A DNA stretch of 18,008 nt, from positions 1-18,008 of the forward strand of contig CAYNQC010000021.1 in NCBI GenBank assembly GCA_964399235.1, read 5' to 3'. The notes beneath the pieces are model-generated. The model was not told the origin of the DNA. It made no database searches and saw nothing but the letters and a program-made list of their open reading frames with translations. The stretch's first letter is position 1. The number at the start of each line of letters is the position of its first letter. Made by a program: the position numbers and the translations under genes. Shown one piece after another: positions 1 through 6,269 of this stretch. The stretch comes from DASPPK01 sp964399235 (GTDB lineage Archaea > Thermoproteota > Bathyarchaeia > Bathyarchaeales > Bathycorpusculaceae).

Positions 1-954
1 TTGGACCATCTCGAAAACGGCATTGTCCACTCTCTTGGTCATGCTGGCCTTTATTGGGTACAGTGGTGGGTAAAGGTAGTCTTGGCAAGAGTCAACGCCA
101 TAGCCCATTATTCCGTTTTCATTCGCCGCTTCTAGAGCTCCGAGTCCGCTAGCGCCTGCAGCCGAAAATACAGAGTCGGCACCGAGTCCAATCAGCGAGA
201 CCGTTAGTTCCTTGGCCTTTGTTGCATCTCTCCAGCTGCCGACGAACACTGGATCAAAAACTGTTACACTTACATTGGCCCATTCTGCACCTGCCTTGTA
301 TCCGACGTAAAAGTCTCTGATCAACGGTATGTCCATACCTCCTACGAAGCCGATCTTTCCCGTCTTGGTAAGCATTCCAGCCACGACGCCAGTCAGGAAA
401 GATCCTTCGTTTGCCTTGAACACTAGTGAGGCGATATTAGGCAGACTGACCACCATGTCGACGATCGCGAATTTCTGGTTCGGATATGTGGTCGCTGTAG
501 CGTTGAGAGCGTCTGCCTGATCGAAGCCTATGCAGACGATCAGTGCGTATTGACCTGTTGAAGCGAAACCCGTCTGGAAGCTTGCGTATTCGGCTATGGC
601 CGCTGGCTGCACGTAATCGAAGGTTATGTTGAGTTCGGTCTTTGCCCGCATCATGCCGGCGTATGCAATGTCGTTGAAGGATTTGTCTCCCAAGCCGCCG
701 GTTGCGAGAACGAGGCCGATCTTTATTGGTGCCGTCAGTGCCGCAATCCGCGCCAAAGCAGCAGTAAGATTGCCGTCCTTGTTGTTGTAGTTGGCTTGTA
801 GGTTGTTGTAATTGTTCTGGAGATTGTCAAAGTCTGTTTTGCTCACCCATTCTGGTCCAGGCGAGGCAGCCGGCTTGGCCACCCAAGCGATTCCTGCTCC
901 GACTGCTAGACCGATCAGTATTCCTGCGATTGCCATTACGTATGTCTGTTTCAT
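1..954 (-). CDS. BMP-family ABC transporter solute-binding protein (3' end cut by window edge)
   Basis: Reading right to left from an ATG at 952-954, 318 codons stay open to the window edge, so the C-terminus is missing. Residues 5-25 form one hydrophobic helix. Residues 39-75 are an Asn/Gln-rich, probably coiled-coil spacer. From about residue 77 the BMP (basic membrane protein, PnrA/Med-like) fold begins: GLGDKSFND at 87-95, FKANEGSFLTGVVAG at 179-193, GGMDIP at 205-210 and GVDSC at 286-290. Members bind nucleosides or related small solutes outside the cell for an ABC importer. There is no lipobox cysteine after the helix, so the protein is probably held by its uncleaved N-terminal helix. 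A GTGAGGA Shine-Dalgarno lies six bases before the ATG. Permease and ATPase genes would be expected beyond the left edge. The substrate cannot be read from the sequence. Confidence 0.93.
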   Translation of the reverse strand, partial: MKQTYVMAIAGILIGLAVGAGIAWVAKPAASPGPEWVSKTDFDNLQNNYNNLQANYNNKDGNLTAALARIAALTAPIKIGLVLATGGLGDKSFNDIAYAGMMRAKTELNITFDYVQPAAIAEYASFQTGFASTGQYALIVCIGFDQADALNATATTYPNQKFAIVDMVVSLPNIASLVFKANEGSFLTGVVAGMLTKTGKIGFVGGMDIPLIRDFYVGYKAGAEWANVSVTVFDPVFVGSWRDATKAKELTVSLIGLGADSVFSAAGASGLGALEAANENGIMGYGVDSCQDYLYPPLYPIKASMTKRVDNAVFEMVQ

Positions 955-960
955 CTTTAT

Positions 961-967
961 TCCTCAC
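961..967 (-). promoter_or_regulatory. Shine-Dalgarno of the BMP gene
   Basis: The minus strand reads GTGAGGA here, six bases upstream of the ATG at 952-954. This spacing fits archaeal initiation and fixes the start. Confidence 0.6.
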
Positions 968-995
968 ATTATTGTTTCATGGATCACGTTTTAAG

Positions 996-1004
996 ACTTT
1001 TTAT
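996..1004 (-). promoter_or_regulatory. TATA-like box for the BMP gene
   Basis: The minus strand reads ATAAAAAGT. Transcription would start about 25 bases on, near 975, giving a leader of roughly 20 bases that contains the Shine-Dalgarno. A second A/T-rich candidate, CTTAAAACG, overlaps at about 988-996. The assignment rests on spacing and composition only. Confidence 0.4.
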
Positions 1005-1041
1005 CCGAGTTCAGAAGCAAAAAACAGATGGAAAAAGCTGG

Positions 1042-1064
1042 AAAAAAGGCCCTTGCGGAAGGGC
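1042..1064 (-). terminator. Hairpin plus T-run terminator after the small conserved gene
   Basis: On the minus strand GCCCTT and AAGGGC pair as a six-base GC-rich stem around a four-base loop (1049-1064). One C and then six T (1047-1042) follow. It sits 24 bases beyond the stop of the 1088-1360 gene and before the promoter of the BMP gene, so it separates two transcription units. It is the clearest intrinsic-type terminator in the window. Confidence 0.75.
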
Positions 1065-1087
1065 AATGTGGTTTTCAATATGGAGGG

Positions 1088-1360
1088 TTAGACATCGCCT
1101 GATTCTTTGATCTTGATGTCTTCGTAGGGGGCAGCGACCCTTCTGTAGAATTCAAGCTTGATACATTCCAGGACGCCTACGGCTTTGTTGATGTGATAGT
1201 ACCGAAGCGGGTAGACTTCCTTCAGCAGTTTGGTCACGACGTAGTTCAAGTCGCCGTCCACTTCTTCAGGCGGCAAAGACCTTAAAACGCCTACTAGTTC
1301 CTGAATGATCTTCTCGTATTTCTTTCGGTTTTCAGATTTTATGTAAGGCAGCAGGATCAA
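1088..1360 (-). CDS. Small conserved protein of unknown function (resembles the DUF6899 type)
   Basis: A 90-residue soluble protein with no membrane segment. The pattern LPYIK near the N-terminus, GDLNYVVTKLL at about 36-46, and GVLECIKLEFYRRVAAPYED at about 62-81 ending in ESGDV matches, from memory, a short conserved hypothetical family found in archaea and bacteria; the DUF number is a recollection. Its biochemical role is unknown. The start is uncertain. The TTG at 1358-1360 is the only usual start codon after the in-frame stop near 1400, but the GGAG at 1363-1366 leaves only two bases of spacing. Family proteins tend to begin at MPYI, which would need a CTG start at 1349-1351. The gene has its own TATA-like box and terminator, so it is probably transcribed alone. 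Confidence 0.75.
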   Translation of the reverse strand: MILLPYIKSENRKKYEKIIQELVGVLRSLPPEEVDGDLNYVVTKLLKEVYPLRYYHINKAVGVLECIKLEFYRRVAAPYEDIKIKESGDV

Positions 1361-1390
1361 GTCTCCAGTCTTCTTGTAGAATCGGAATTT

Positions 1391-1403
1391 CTTTTATTAA
1401 AAA
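1391..1403 (-). promoter_or_regulatory. TATA-like box for the 1088-1360 gene
   Basis: The minus strand reads TTTTTAATAAAAG. A start site about 25 bases downstream would fall near 1372, about a dozen bases before the TTG start. The box lies back to back with the glmM promoter. Confidence 0.45.
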
Positions 1404-1439
1404 CTATACCTGCAAACAGCAATCGGACTTCCAAAAGTG

Positions 1440-1446
1440 TATAAAC
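1440..1446 (+). promoter_or_regulatory. TATA box of the glmM-like gene
   Basis: TATAAAC, preceded by the purine-rich AAAAGTG. The predicted transcription start near 1466-1470 lies about 10 bases before the ATG at 1479. The GTG at 1437, which would lengthen the protein by 14 residues, lies upstream of this predicted start site, so the longer reading is unlikely to be translated. Confidence 0.6.
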
Positions 1447-1478
1447 GTTTGACCACAATTCTTACGCAGAGAGCAACA

Positions 1479-2858
1479 ATGTCAATAGTTTCGCGACGCC
1501 TGTTCGGCACAAACGGCATTCGTGGAATCGTTAACAAAGAGTTGACGCCTCAGATGGCAGTCCAGACTGGTGCGGCCGTTGGAACCTTCTTCAAGCGCGG
1601 CAAGCTCGTGGTCGGCTACGATGCGAGAACAAGCGGGCCCTTGCTGGCTAATGCGGTCATCGCGGGTCTCACGTCCACGGGTTGCAACGTGCTGATCGCA
1701 GGGTTGGTGCCGACTCCTGCACTGCAGTTGTGGATAAGAAGTCATTATGTCAATGGCGGCGTCATGATAACTGCATCACACAATCCGGCGGAATACAACG
1801 GCATCAAGGTTATGTGGAAAGACGGAATCGAACTCTCGCGTCAACAAGAAGTCAAAATCGAAAACATATACTTTGAAAGTAAGACAAGTCTCGCAAAATG
1901 GAATACACTTGGAACAACATGTGAGCTCAAAGGAATAGACGACGAATATGTCGCTGCAATAAAGAAGCATGTCGACGTAGGCGGGATTAAGAAAAAGCGG
2001 TATCATGTCGTGGTTGACCCTGCAAACAGCGTGGGCGGTCTCACCGGACCTAGGCTACTGAGGGAACTTGGCTGCAGGGTGACCACTATTAATGGAGAAA
2101 TGGATGGAACGTTTCCCGGAAGACTTCCTGAACCGAGGCCCGAAAACCTCAGCGACCTTTCTTCAACAGTGAAAGCTGTCCGCGCAGATTTGGGCGTTGC
2201 CTTCGACTCTGACGCAGATCGAGCGGTCTTTGCCGATGAGAAAGGTGAAGTCCAGGCGGGAGACAAGAGCTTTGCTTTGGTGGAAAAGTATTTTTTGATG
2301 GATAATCCTGGCGAGAAGGTTGTCACTTCGATCAGTTCTTCGTCGATGATAAAGGACGTTGCGGATCAGTATGGCGGCGAGGTTGTGTGGACGAAGATTG
2401 GCAGCGTCACCGTCTCGCAGACGATGAAGAAAGTCAAGTCTAATCTAGGCGGGGAAGACTACGGTGGCATCTTCTATGGGCCGCATCAGTCTGTTAGGGA
2501 CGGCGCGATGGCGGCGGCGCTGATTTTGAACATCATGGCCAGAACTGGCAAGAAGGTTTCTGAGTTGTTGGATGAGCTTCCGCGATATTTCATCGGCAAA
2601 GGAAGGATCGAGTGTCCGGAACGGCTTAAGCAGCTGGTGCTCTCGCGCTTGATTGAGACTGCGAAGGGTTTGGATGTTTACACTCTTGATGGCCTCAAAG
2701 TGTGGTATAAGGACAAGAGCGCGATTCTGGTGAGGCCGAGTGGGACTGAAGCGGTTTACAGATTGTATGCTGAAGCAAAGACTGCGGGAAGAGTGAAGCA
2801 GCTTGTCGATGAGTATAGCTCGAGAGTGAAGGAGATTATTCGAGAGCTCAAAGACTAA
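1479..2858 (+). CDS. glmM: Phosphoglucosamine mutase-like phosphohexomutase
   Basis: A 459-residue enzyme of the alpha-D-phosphohexomutase family, which shifts phosphate between the C6 and C1 hydroxyls of a hexose or hexosamine. All four active-site segments are present: the catalytic phosphoserine loop TASHNP at 98-103 (Ser100), the magnesium loop DSDADR at 243-248, the sugar-binding loop GGEDYGG at 324-330 and the phosphate-binding loop RPSGTE at 419-424. The FGTNGIRG start at 9-16 and the length fit archaeal GlmM, which makes glucosamine-1-phosphate for UDP-GlcNAc, used in protein glycosylation and surface polymers. Mannose or glucose specificity (ManB/PGM) cannot be excluded, since sugar choice lies in the third loop, which is not the bacterial GlmM form. 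The start is set by the TATA box 35 bases upstream. Base use drifts from A-rich to G/T-rich in the second half. Confidence 0.9.
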   Translation: MSIVSRRLFGTNGIRGIVNKELTPQMAVQTGAAVGTFFKRGKLVVGYDARTSGPLLANAVIAGLTSTGCNVLIAGLVPTPALQLWIRSHYVNGGVMITASHNPAEYNGIKVMWKDGIELSRQQEVKIENIYFESKTSLAKWNTLGTTCELKGIDDEYVAAIKKHVDVGGIKKKRYHVVVDPANSVGGLTGPRLLRELGCRVTTINGEMDGTFPGRLPEPRPENLSDLSSTVKAVRADLGVAFDSDADRAVFADEKGEVQAGDKSFALVEKYFLMDNPGEKVVTSISSSSMIKDVADQYGGEVVWTKIGSVTVSQTMKKVKSNLGGEDYGGIFYGPHQSVRDGAMAAALILNIMARTGKKVSELLDELPRYFIGKGRIECPERLKQLVLSRLIETAKGLDVYTLDGLKVWYKDKSAILVRPSGTEAVYRLYAEAKTAGRVKQLVDEYSSRVKEIIRELKD

Positions 2859-2875
2859 GCAGCGTTCGTGCGATG

Positions 2876-2883
2876 TTTTAAAT
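2876..2883 (+). promoter_or_regulatory. TATA-like box for the HD-domain gene
   Basis: TTTTAAAT lies in the 75-base gap after glmM. A start near 2906 would give a leader of about 28 bases containing the Shine-Dalgarno at 2917-2927. Confidence 0.45.
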
Positions 2884-2916
2884 TCTCGGTGGCGGATATT
2901 GTTTTGCAGCGGTGCC

Positions 2917-2927
2917 AGAGAGGGGTG
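2917..2927 (+). promoter_or_regulatory. Shine-Dalgarno supporting a TTG start
   Basis: AGAGAGGGGTG matches the archaeal GGAGGTG consensus closely and lies six bases before the TTG at 2934. It supports initiation there rather than at the internal ATG at residue 19. Confidence 0.55.
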
Positions 2928-2933
2928 TGAACG

Positions 2934-3713
2934 TTGTCATATGTTTTCAATATTCCCTTGCGTAACAATGCCAAGCTGAAGAATGTCATGGCTTGTGTAA
3001 AGGGCGACGTGAAACTGCAGACTTTGTGGAAGTGTGCTAATGTTACGGCCATTGACCGTTTGGGTTATACTGATCACGGTCCGACGCATGTGAAAATTGT
3101 TGCGAATTCGGCTTTGAAGCTTCTGAGAATTTTGGTTGACCGTAAGATTGTCCCAAGCGTCGTGAAGAATTATGGAATGAAGAATGAGGATGCGGAAGTT
3201 GTGGTGGTTTTAGGCTCGATTTTTCACGATTTAGGCATGAGCGTGACGAGGGAAAGGCATGAGTGGTATGGTGCCATGTTCGCTGTGGAGTTCATAGAAA
3301 AATTTCTGCAAGAGATTTATCCTGAGGATGAGCGGACAATAATTCGATCTGAGGTCTTGCACGCGATTGTTTCTCATGAGGAACCTTGGAAACCGCTCAC
3401 GATCGAGGCTGGAATTGTGCGGGTTGCTGACGCTTTGGACATGGAGAAGGGAAGAGCCAGAATTCCGTTTCAAGCTGGCAGGGTTGATATTCATTCGGTT
3501 TCTGCGCTTTCGATTGAGAAAGTGGACATCCATGAGGGTGATAAGACGCCGGTCACGATAAGGATTACGATGTCGAATTCGGCGGGGATCTTTCAGATAG
3601 ACGAGTTGCTTAGGCCGAGGATAGAGAATTCAGGGCTCAAAACTTACATGCACGTCGTCGCGGAGATCACTGGAGAGAAAGAAACAAAGATCCTGGACAA
3701 ATTCGAAATTTAA
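2934..3713 (+). CDS. HD-domain metal-dependent phosphohydrolase
   Basis: A 259-residue soluble protein starting at TTG. The HD fold is visible: His48/His52 in TDHGPTH, the paired metal ligands His98-Asp99 in IFHDLG, histidines 143 and 148 in HAIVSHEE, and Asp166 in VADALDMEKGRA. These residues bind one or two divalent metals that hydrolyse phosphoester bonds, usually in nucleotides or cyclic nucleotides. Residues from about 185 form a separate beta-rich C-terminal part. The family is common in archaea, with the substrate mostly unknown, so no gene symbol is given. It follows glmM by 75 bases on the same strand but has its own TATA-like box, so a shared operon is not certain. Confidence 0.88.
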   Translation: MSYVFNIPLRNNAKLKNVMACVKGDVKLQTLWKCANVTAIDRLGYTDHGPTHVKIVANSALKLLRILVDRKIVPSVVKNYGMKNEDAEVVVVLGSIFHDLGMSVTRERHEWYGAMFAVEFIEKFLQEIYPEDERTIIRSEVLHAIVSHEEPWKPLTIEAGIVRVADALDMEKGRARIPFQAGRVDIHSVSALSIEKVDIHEGDKTPVTIRITMSNSAGIFQIDELLRPRIENSGLKTYMHVVAEITGEKETKILDKFEI

Positions 3714-3731
3714 CCCAGCAGGGCGTATCGG

Positions 3732-3751
3732 TCTTTGTGCTCTGACAAAGA
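3732..3751 (+). repeat. Inverted repeat / hairpin after the HD gene
   Basis: TCTTTGT (3732-3738) and ACAAAGA (3745-3751) pair perfectly over seven bases around a six-base loop, 18 bases after the HD stop. A second stem-loop with five pairs (one G-T) around GCATTAT follows at about 3758-3774. No T-run follows directly, so this may be a 3'-end processing or stability element rather than a terminator. Confidence 0.45.
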
Positions 3752-3810
3752 AGCGCAGGTCCGCATTATGGACTGTTCAACAGGAATTATGGCTTGAAAA
3801 CAGCGAAAAA

Positions 3811-3842
3811 CACCCTACCCCCTCCCCCTACCTTTTTTCTTT
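3811..3842 (+). terminator. Pyrimidine tract with T-run, probable terminator of the HD gene
   Basis: Almost pure C then T: runs of three, five and five C separated by TA or T, then CC and TTTTTTC followed by TTT. Archaeal RNA polymerase often terminates at oligo-T without a strong hairpin, so the T-rich end could stop HD transcripts. In the opposite direction the RNA of the HAD gene would contain runs of G (5, 5, 3) with quadruplex potential. Confidence 0.45.
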
Positions 3843-3903
3843 ACACAGTATCGCGAATGAGCCTTAGTGAAGGCATTTGGACGGGGTTTGCCGTGCTTTT
3901 TGT

Positions 3904-3934
3904 GCGACTTCTATGTTGAAATTTCAAGAGTCGC
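3904..3934. repeat. Nested inverted repeat
   Basis: GCGACT (3904-3909) is repeated inverted as AGTCGC (3929-3934). Between them lies the perfect 12-base palindrome TTGAAATTTCAA (3916-3927). It could be a protein-binding site or a structured RNA end for the HAD transcript. No function can be assigned. Confidence 0.4.
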
Positions 3935-4023
3935 GATTGCTTTGTGGGGTAGCACACGATCGGACAAGCAGAGTAGGCGCTCTCGCTCGCGGATGCTGTG
4001 TTTTCACGTTGATGCTTTGGGTT

Positions 4024-4677
4024 TCAACGGTTGGTTGTCAGCTTCTGGTTCAGTTCTTCAAGGGTGTGGATTGCGGCTTCTTCTTTGCATTGCCGTGTTC
4101 TGTCCAAATAGAACGCTGATATCCCCAGTGATCTGGGGACTTCGAAGTCGAAGAGGCGGTCGTCGCCTGCATGGACCATTTCGTTTGGGGCGATTTTGCA
4201 GATAGTGCAGATTTTCTTGTAGAGACAGACTGAATTCTTGATTAGACCGAAATCAGATGTTGAGGAGAACACATGTTCAAAATAGTGAGTAATCTTGGTT
4301 TTTTCAAGTTCTAGATCCACGAATTCTCTGCGTGCGTTCGAGATTATTATGAGTCTGAAGCCTTTGTCCTTCAGCTTTTCCAAGACTTTGGGGACTTCCG
4401 GAAACATGGTGATCCTGTTCTCAAAATCGTGCAGAACCTTTCTTGGAGAGGCCTCCAAGCCGAACTTGTTTATCCAATAGGCCAAATCGTACCATTCAAG
4501 TCTCTCCCGGCCCACCTTGTCATATTGGGCTTTCACGTCTTTCTTGGCTTGCTTAAGTGAGACGTTGTTCTTTGCGGCGAATAAGCGAGGTATTCCTTCA
4601 AGCCAGACTGAATCTACAAAGGAGGTGTCAGTGATGGTTCCGTCCATGTCTAAAGACACTAAATGCGCGCCGCCCAT
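4024..4677 (-). CDS. HAD-superfamily phosphatase (phosphoglycolate phosphatase-like)
   Basis: A 217-residue hydrolase. Motif I is DMDGT at 10-14, with nucleophile Asp10 and acid/base Asp12. Motif II is the serine in ISNAR (Ser113). Motif III is probably Lys147 or a nearby lysine. Motif IV is GDDRLFD at 171-177. Residues 17-85 form the alpha-helical C1-type cap found in small-molecule phosphatases. The enzyme should remove phosphate from a small metabolite in the cytoplasm; the sequence does not say which. A strong Shine-Dalgarno (AAAGGAGAGG) precedes the ATG at 4675-4677. The gene is divergent from the UPF0173 gene and convergent with the HD gene, so it is probably transcribed alone. It is distinct from the second HAD protein at 16673-17329. 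Confidence 0.88.
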   Translation of the reverse strand: MGGAHLVSLDMDGTITDTSFVDSVWLEGIPRLFAAKNNVSLKQAKKDVKAQYDKVGRERLEWYDLAYWINKFGLEASPRKVLHDFENRITMFPEVPKVLEKLKDKGFRLIIISNARREFVDLELEKTKITHYFEHVFSSTSDFGLIKNSVCLYKKICTICKIAPNEMVHAGDDRLFDFEVPRSLGISAFYLDRTRQCKEEAAIHTLEELNQKLTTNR

Positions 4678-4718
4678 GTTTTCCTCTCCTTTCTTTGCAA
4701 TTCATTGGATTCATGAAG

Positions 4719-4728
4719 CTTTTTACTT
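4719..4728 (-). promoter_or_regulatory. TATA-like box for the HAD gene
   Basis: The minus strand reads AGTAAAAAGC. A start near 4698 would give a leader of about 20 bases holding the AAAGGAGAGG ribosome-binding site. Confidence 0.4.
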
Positions 4729-4762
4729 TTCTTGTAACGAGTTAAGTCTTATCGAGTTTCCT

Positions 4763-4780
4763 GCGAAAGGAATAATATCT
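4763..4780 (+). promoter_or_regulatory. BRE plus TATA box for the UPF0173 gene
   Basis: Purine-rich GCGAAAGG (4763-4770) is followed by the A/T box AATAATAT (4771-4778). The expected start near 4799 lies about 9 bases before the ATG at 4808. This supports that ATG over the much longer upstream open frame, which runs through the opposing HAD gene. Confidence 0.55.
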
Positions 4781-4807
4781 CAACGATTCTATCTCAAAGG
4801 GATTGGA

Positions 4808-5464
4808 ATGGCTATTTCAATTAGGTCATTGGGTCACGCGAGCTTCCAGATCAAGGGTAAGGGGAAGATCATCTACGTTGATTTGAAGAAATATGGAAAA
4901 GTGGTGGAAACTACTGAAGCAGCGGATTTGATTTTGGTGACTCACTCTCATGCCGATCATTGTAGCGCGGAAAAAATCAACAAGGTTCGTAAGAAAGACA
5001 CTGCGGTCGTTGCTCCAAAACAATCGGCATCAGAAATAGGTGGAACCGTCAAAACACTCAAACCTAACGAAGAAGCAAAATTCGGCACCATTACAGTCAG
5101 AGCTGTTGACGCCTATAACTACAGACGTTTCAGATCTCCGGGAAAACCTTGGCATCCAAAAGGGTACGGAGTCGGTTACTTGATCACAGTCGGGGGCAAG
5201 ACGATTTATCATGCGGGAGACACTGATTTTACACCTGAAATGAGACAACTTGGAAAGGTAGATGTGGCGCTTATTCCCACGGGGGACAAATATACTATGG
5301 ACAATGCTGAAGCCGCCGAGGCTGCAATAGCGATCAACCCGAATGTTGTCATACCAATGCACCGTTGGGATACAGATCCACAGAAGTTCAAGGAAATCGT
5401 CGAGGCAAAATCAAAGGTCAAAGTAGTGTTGCTGAACGAGGGCGAAGAATTCAAAATAGCTTGA
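4808..5464 (+). CDS. UPF0173-type metallo-beta-lactamase-fold hydrolase
   Basis: A 218-residue single-domain protein. The metallo-beta-lactamase signature THSHADH is at 45-51 (His46, His48, Asp50, His51). Further metal ligands are His135 and Asp138 in HAGDTD, and His185 in IPMH. His116 lies in WHPKGYGVGYL. Length and motif spacing fit the UPF0173 family, which binds two divalent metals, usually zinc; the natural substrate is not established. The start ATG agrees with the family N-terminus (a beta strand leading into LGHASFQI) and with the promoter spacing. The open frame continues upstream without a stop but would overlap the divergent gene. The metal transporter genes follow 91 bases downstream, so a link with metal supply is possible but unproven. 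Confidence 0.92.
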   Translation: MAISIRSLGHASFQIKGKGKIIYVDLKKYGKVVETTEAADLILVTHSHADHCSAEKINKVRKKDTAVVAPKQSASEIGGTVKTLKPNEEAKFGTITVRAVDAYNYRRFRSPGKPWHPKGYGVGYLITVGGKTIYHAGDTDFTPEMRQLGKVDVALIPTGDKYTMDNAEAAEAAIAINPNVVIPMHRWDTDPQKFKEIVEAKSKVKVVLLNEGEEFKIA

Positions 5465-5474
5465 TCCACAGGCC

Positions 5475-5495
5475 GCAAATCGATTTCATATTTGC
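5475..5495. promoter_or_regulatory. Operator-like inverted repeat upstream of the metal transporter
   Basis: GCAAAT and ATTTGC form perfect six-base arms around nine bases, a 21-base span that suits a dimeric regulator. It lies 60 bases before the start of the transporter ATPase, in the short gap after the hydrolase gene. A TATA-like CTATATC lies at about 5529-5535. A DtxR- or Zur-like metal regulator would be the natural guess, but no consensus can be matched from a single site. Confidence 0.35.
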
Positions 5496-5555
5496 ACAAG
5501 GTCCAAGTATTGGGGCATCAGCAAAGCCTATATCGACAGAACAGTCAAGGAAGAA

Positions 5556-6263
5556 GTGAGCAAAAACATGGAAAACAACGTCGACTACGCGCTGAAAGTG
5601 TCTAACCTTAGCGTCAAGCTTCAAAATCAAACAATTCTCGACAACGTAAACTTCAAATTGAAAAAGGGAACCGCTTTGGCTGTTCTCGGACCAAACGCCG
5701 CTGGAAAGACCATGCTCTTTAAGGCTTTGTTGAATTTGGTACCGTACACTGGTAAGATTGAGTGGGCGGAAAAAACGAAAATAGGTTACGTCCCTCAGAA
5801 CATTGCCGTAGACGATATCCCGATTTCGGTAAAGGAGTTTCTTTCATTTAGGAATCACGTGGACGTTGAAAGCTCCCTCGCTCCAGTGAGACTGAACAAC
5901 AAGAACGTCGCAGATAAGACCTTGGGCTTCTTGTCAGGGGGAGAGCTCCGCAGGGTGTTGATTGCTTGGGCTTTGGCAGACAATCCGAACGTTCTGTTGT
6001 TTGATGAACCCACCACGGGGGTTGACATTGGAAGCGAAGAACCCATATTTGTGACGCTTAAGGAGTTGAAGGAGAAAAACAAGATAACTGTGCTTCTCAT
6101 AACGCATGATGTCCACATCGTCAATGAGTACTCAGATTACCTTTTGGCGTTGAACAGATGCATAACGTTCTTCGGAGAATCGAAGGAAATAATGAAGCCC
6201 TCGGTTCAGAGAATAATCTACGGCGAAACAGTCTGCTTGGGAACGCCAAGCGAACAGCAGTGA
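5556..6263 (+). CDS. Metal ABC transporter ATP-binding protein (ZnuC/MntB type)
   Basis: A 235-residue ATPase with every ABC motif: Walker A GPNAAGKT at 45-52, Q-loop Gln81 in YVPQN, signature LSGGE at 126-130, Walker B VLLFDEP at 146-152 and H-loop His184. The Walker A carries Ala-Ala-Gly-Lys-Thr rather than the usual Gly-Ala/Ser-Gly-Lys-Ser, which should still bind ATP. The next gene encodes an ABC-3 permease, so the pair should import zinc, manganese or iron. The start may be GTG at 5556, with AAGGAAG just upstream, or ATG at 5568; the first gives the better ribosome-binding site. Two of these subunits should dimerise on the inner face of the membrane. No solute-binding protein gene lies next to it. 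Confidence 0.93.
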   Translation: MSKNMENNVDYALKVSNLSVKLQNQTILDNVNFKLKKGTALAVLGPNAAGKTMLFKALLNLVPYTGKIEWAEKTKIGYVPQNIAVDDIPISVKEFLSFRNHVDVESSLAPVRLNNKNVADKTLGFLSGGELRRVLIAWALADNPNVLLFDEPTTGVDIGSEEPIFVTLKELKEKNKITVLLITHDVHIVNEYSDYLLALNRCITFFGESKEIMKPSVQRIIYGETVCLGTPSEQQ

Positions 6264-6269
6264 TTCTTT

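Larger units (their letters stand above)
3714..4023. other. Gene-free stretch between convergent genes
   Basis: These 310 bases separate the stop codons of the HD gene (plus) and the HAD gene (minus). I see no convincing coding region: short open frames on the plus strand have no start signal and no family resemblance. I see no tRNA-like TTCGA arm and no box C/D signature. The stretch holds a seven-base-pair hairpin (3732-3751), a weaker one (about 3758-3775), a pyrimidine tract ending in six T (3811-3842) and a nested inverted repeat (3904-3934). At least part is likely 3' untranslated RNA and termination signal for the two genes. Confidence 0.6.

Noticed and set aside
1437..1478. GTG start giving 14 extra residues on the glmM-like protein
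   Set aside because: The codon lies just ahead of the TATA box, upstream of the predicted transcription start.
3867..4205. Overlapping plus-strand open frames of 112 and 80 residues
   Set aside because: They lack promoter or ribosome-binding signals, have biased Arg/Cys/Ser-rich text and run antisense into the well-supported HAD gene.
4517..4807. Long N-terminal extension of the UPF0173 hydrolase
   Set aside because: It runs through the opposing HAD gene and its promoter. The family N-terminus and the BRE/TATA spacing both point to the ATG at 4808.
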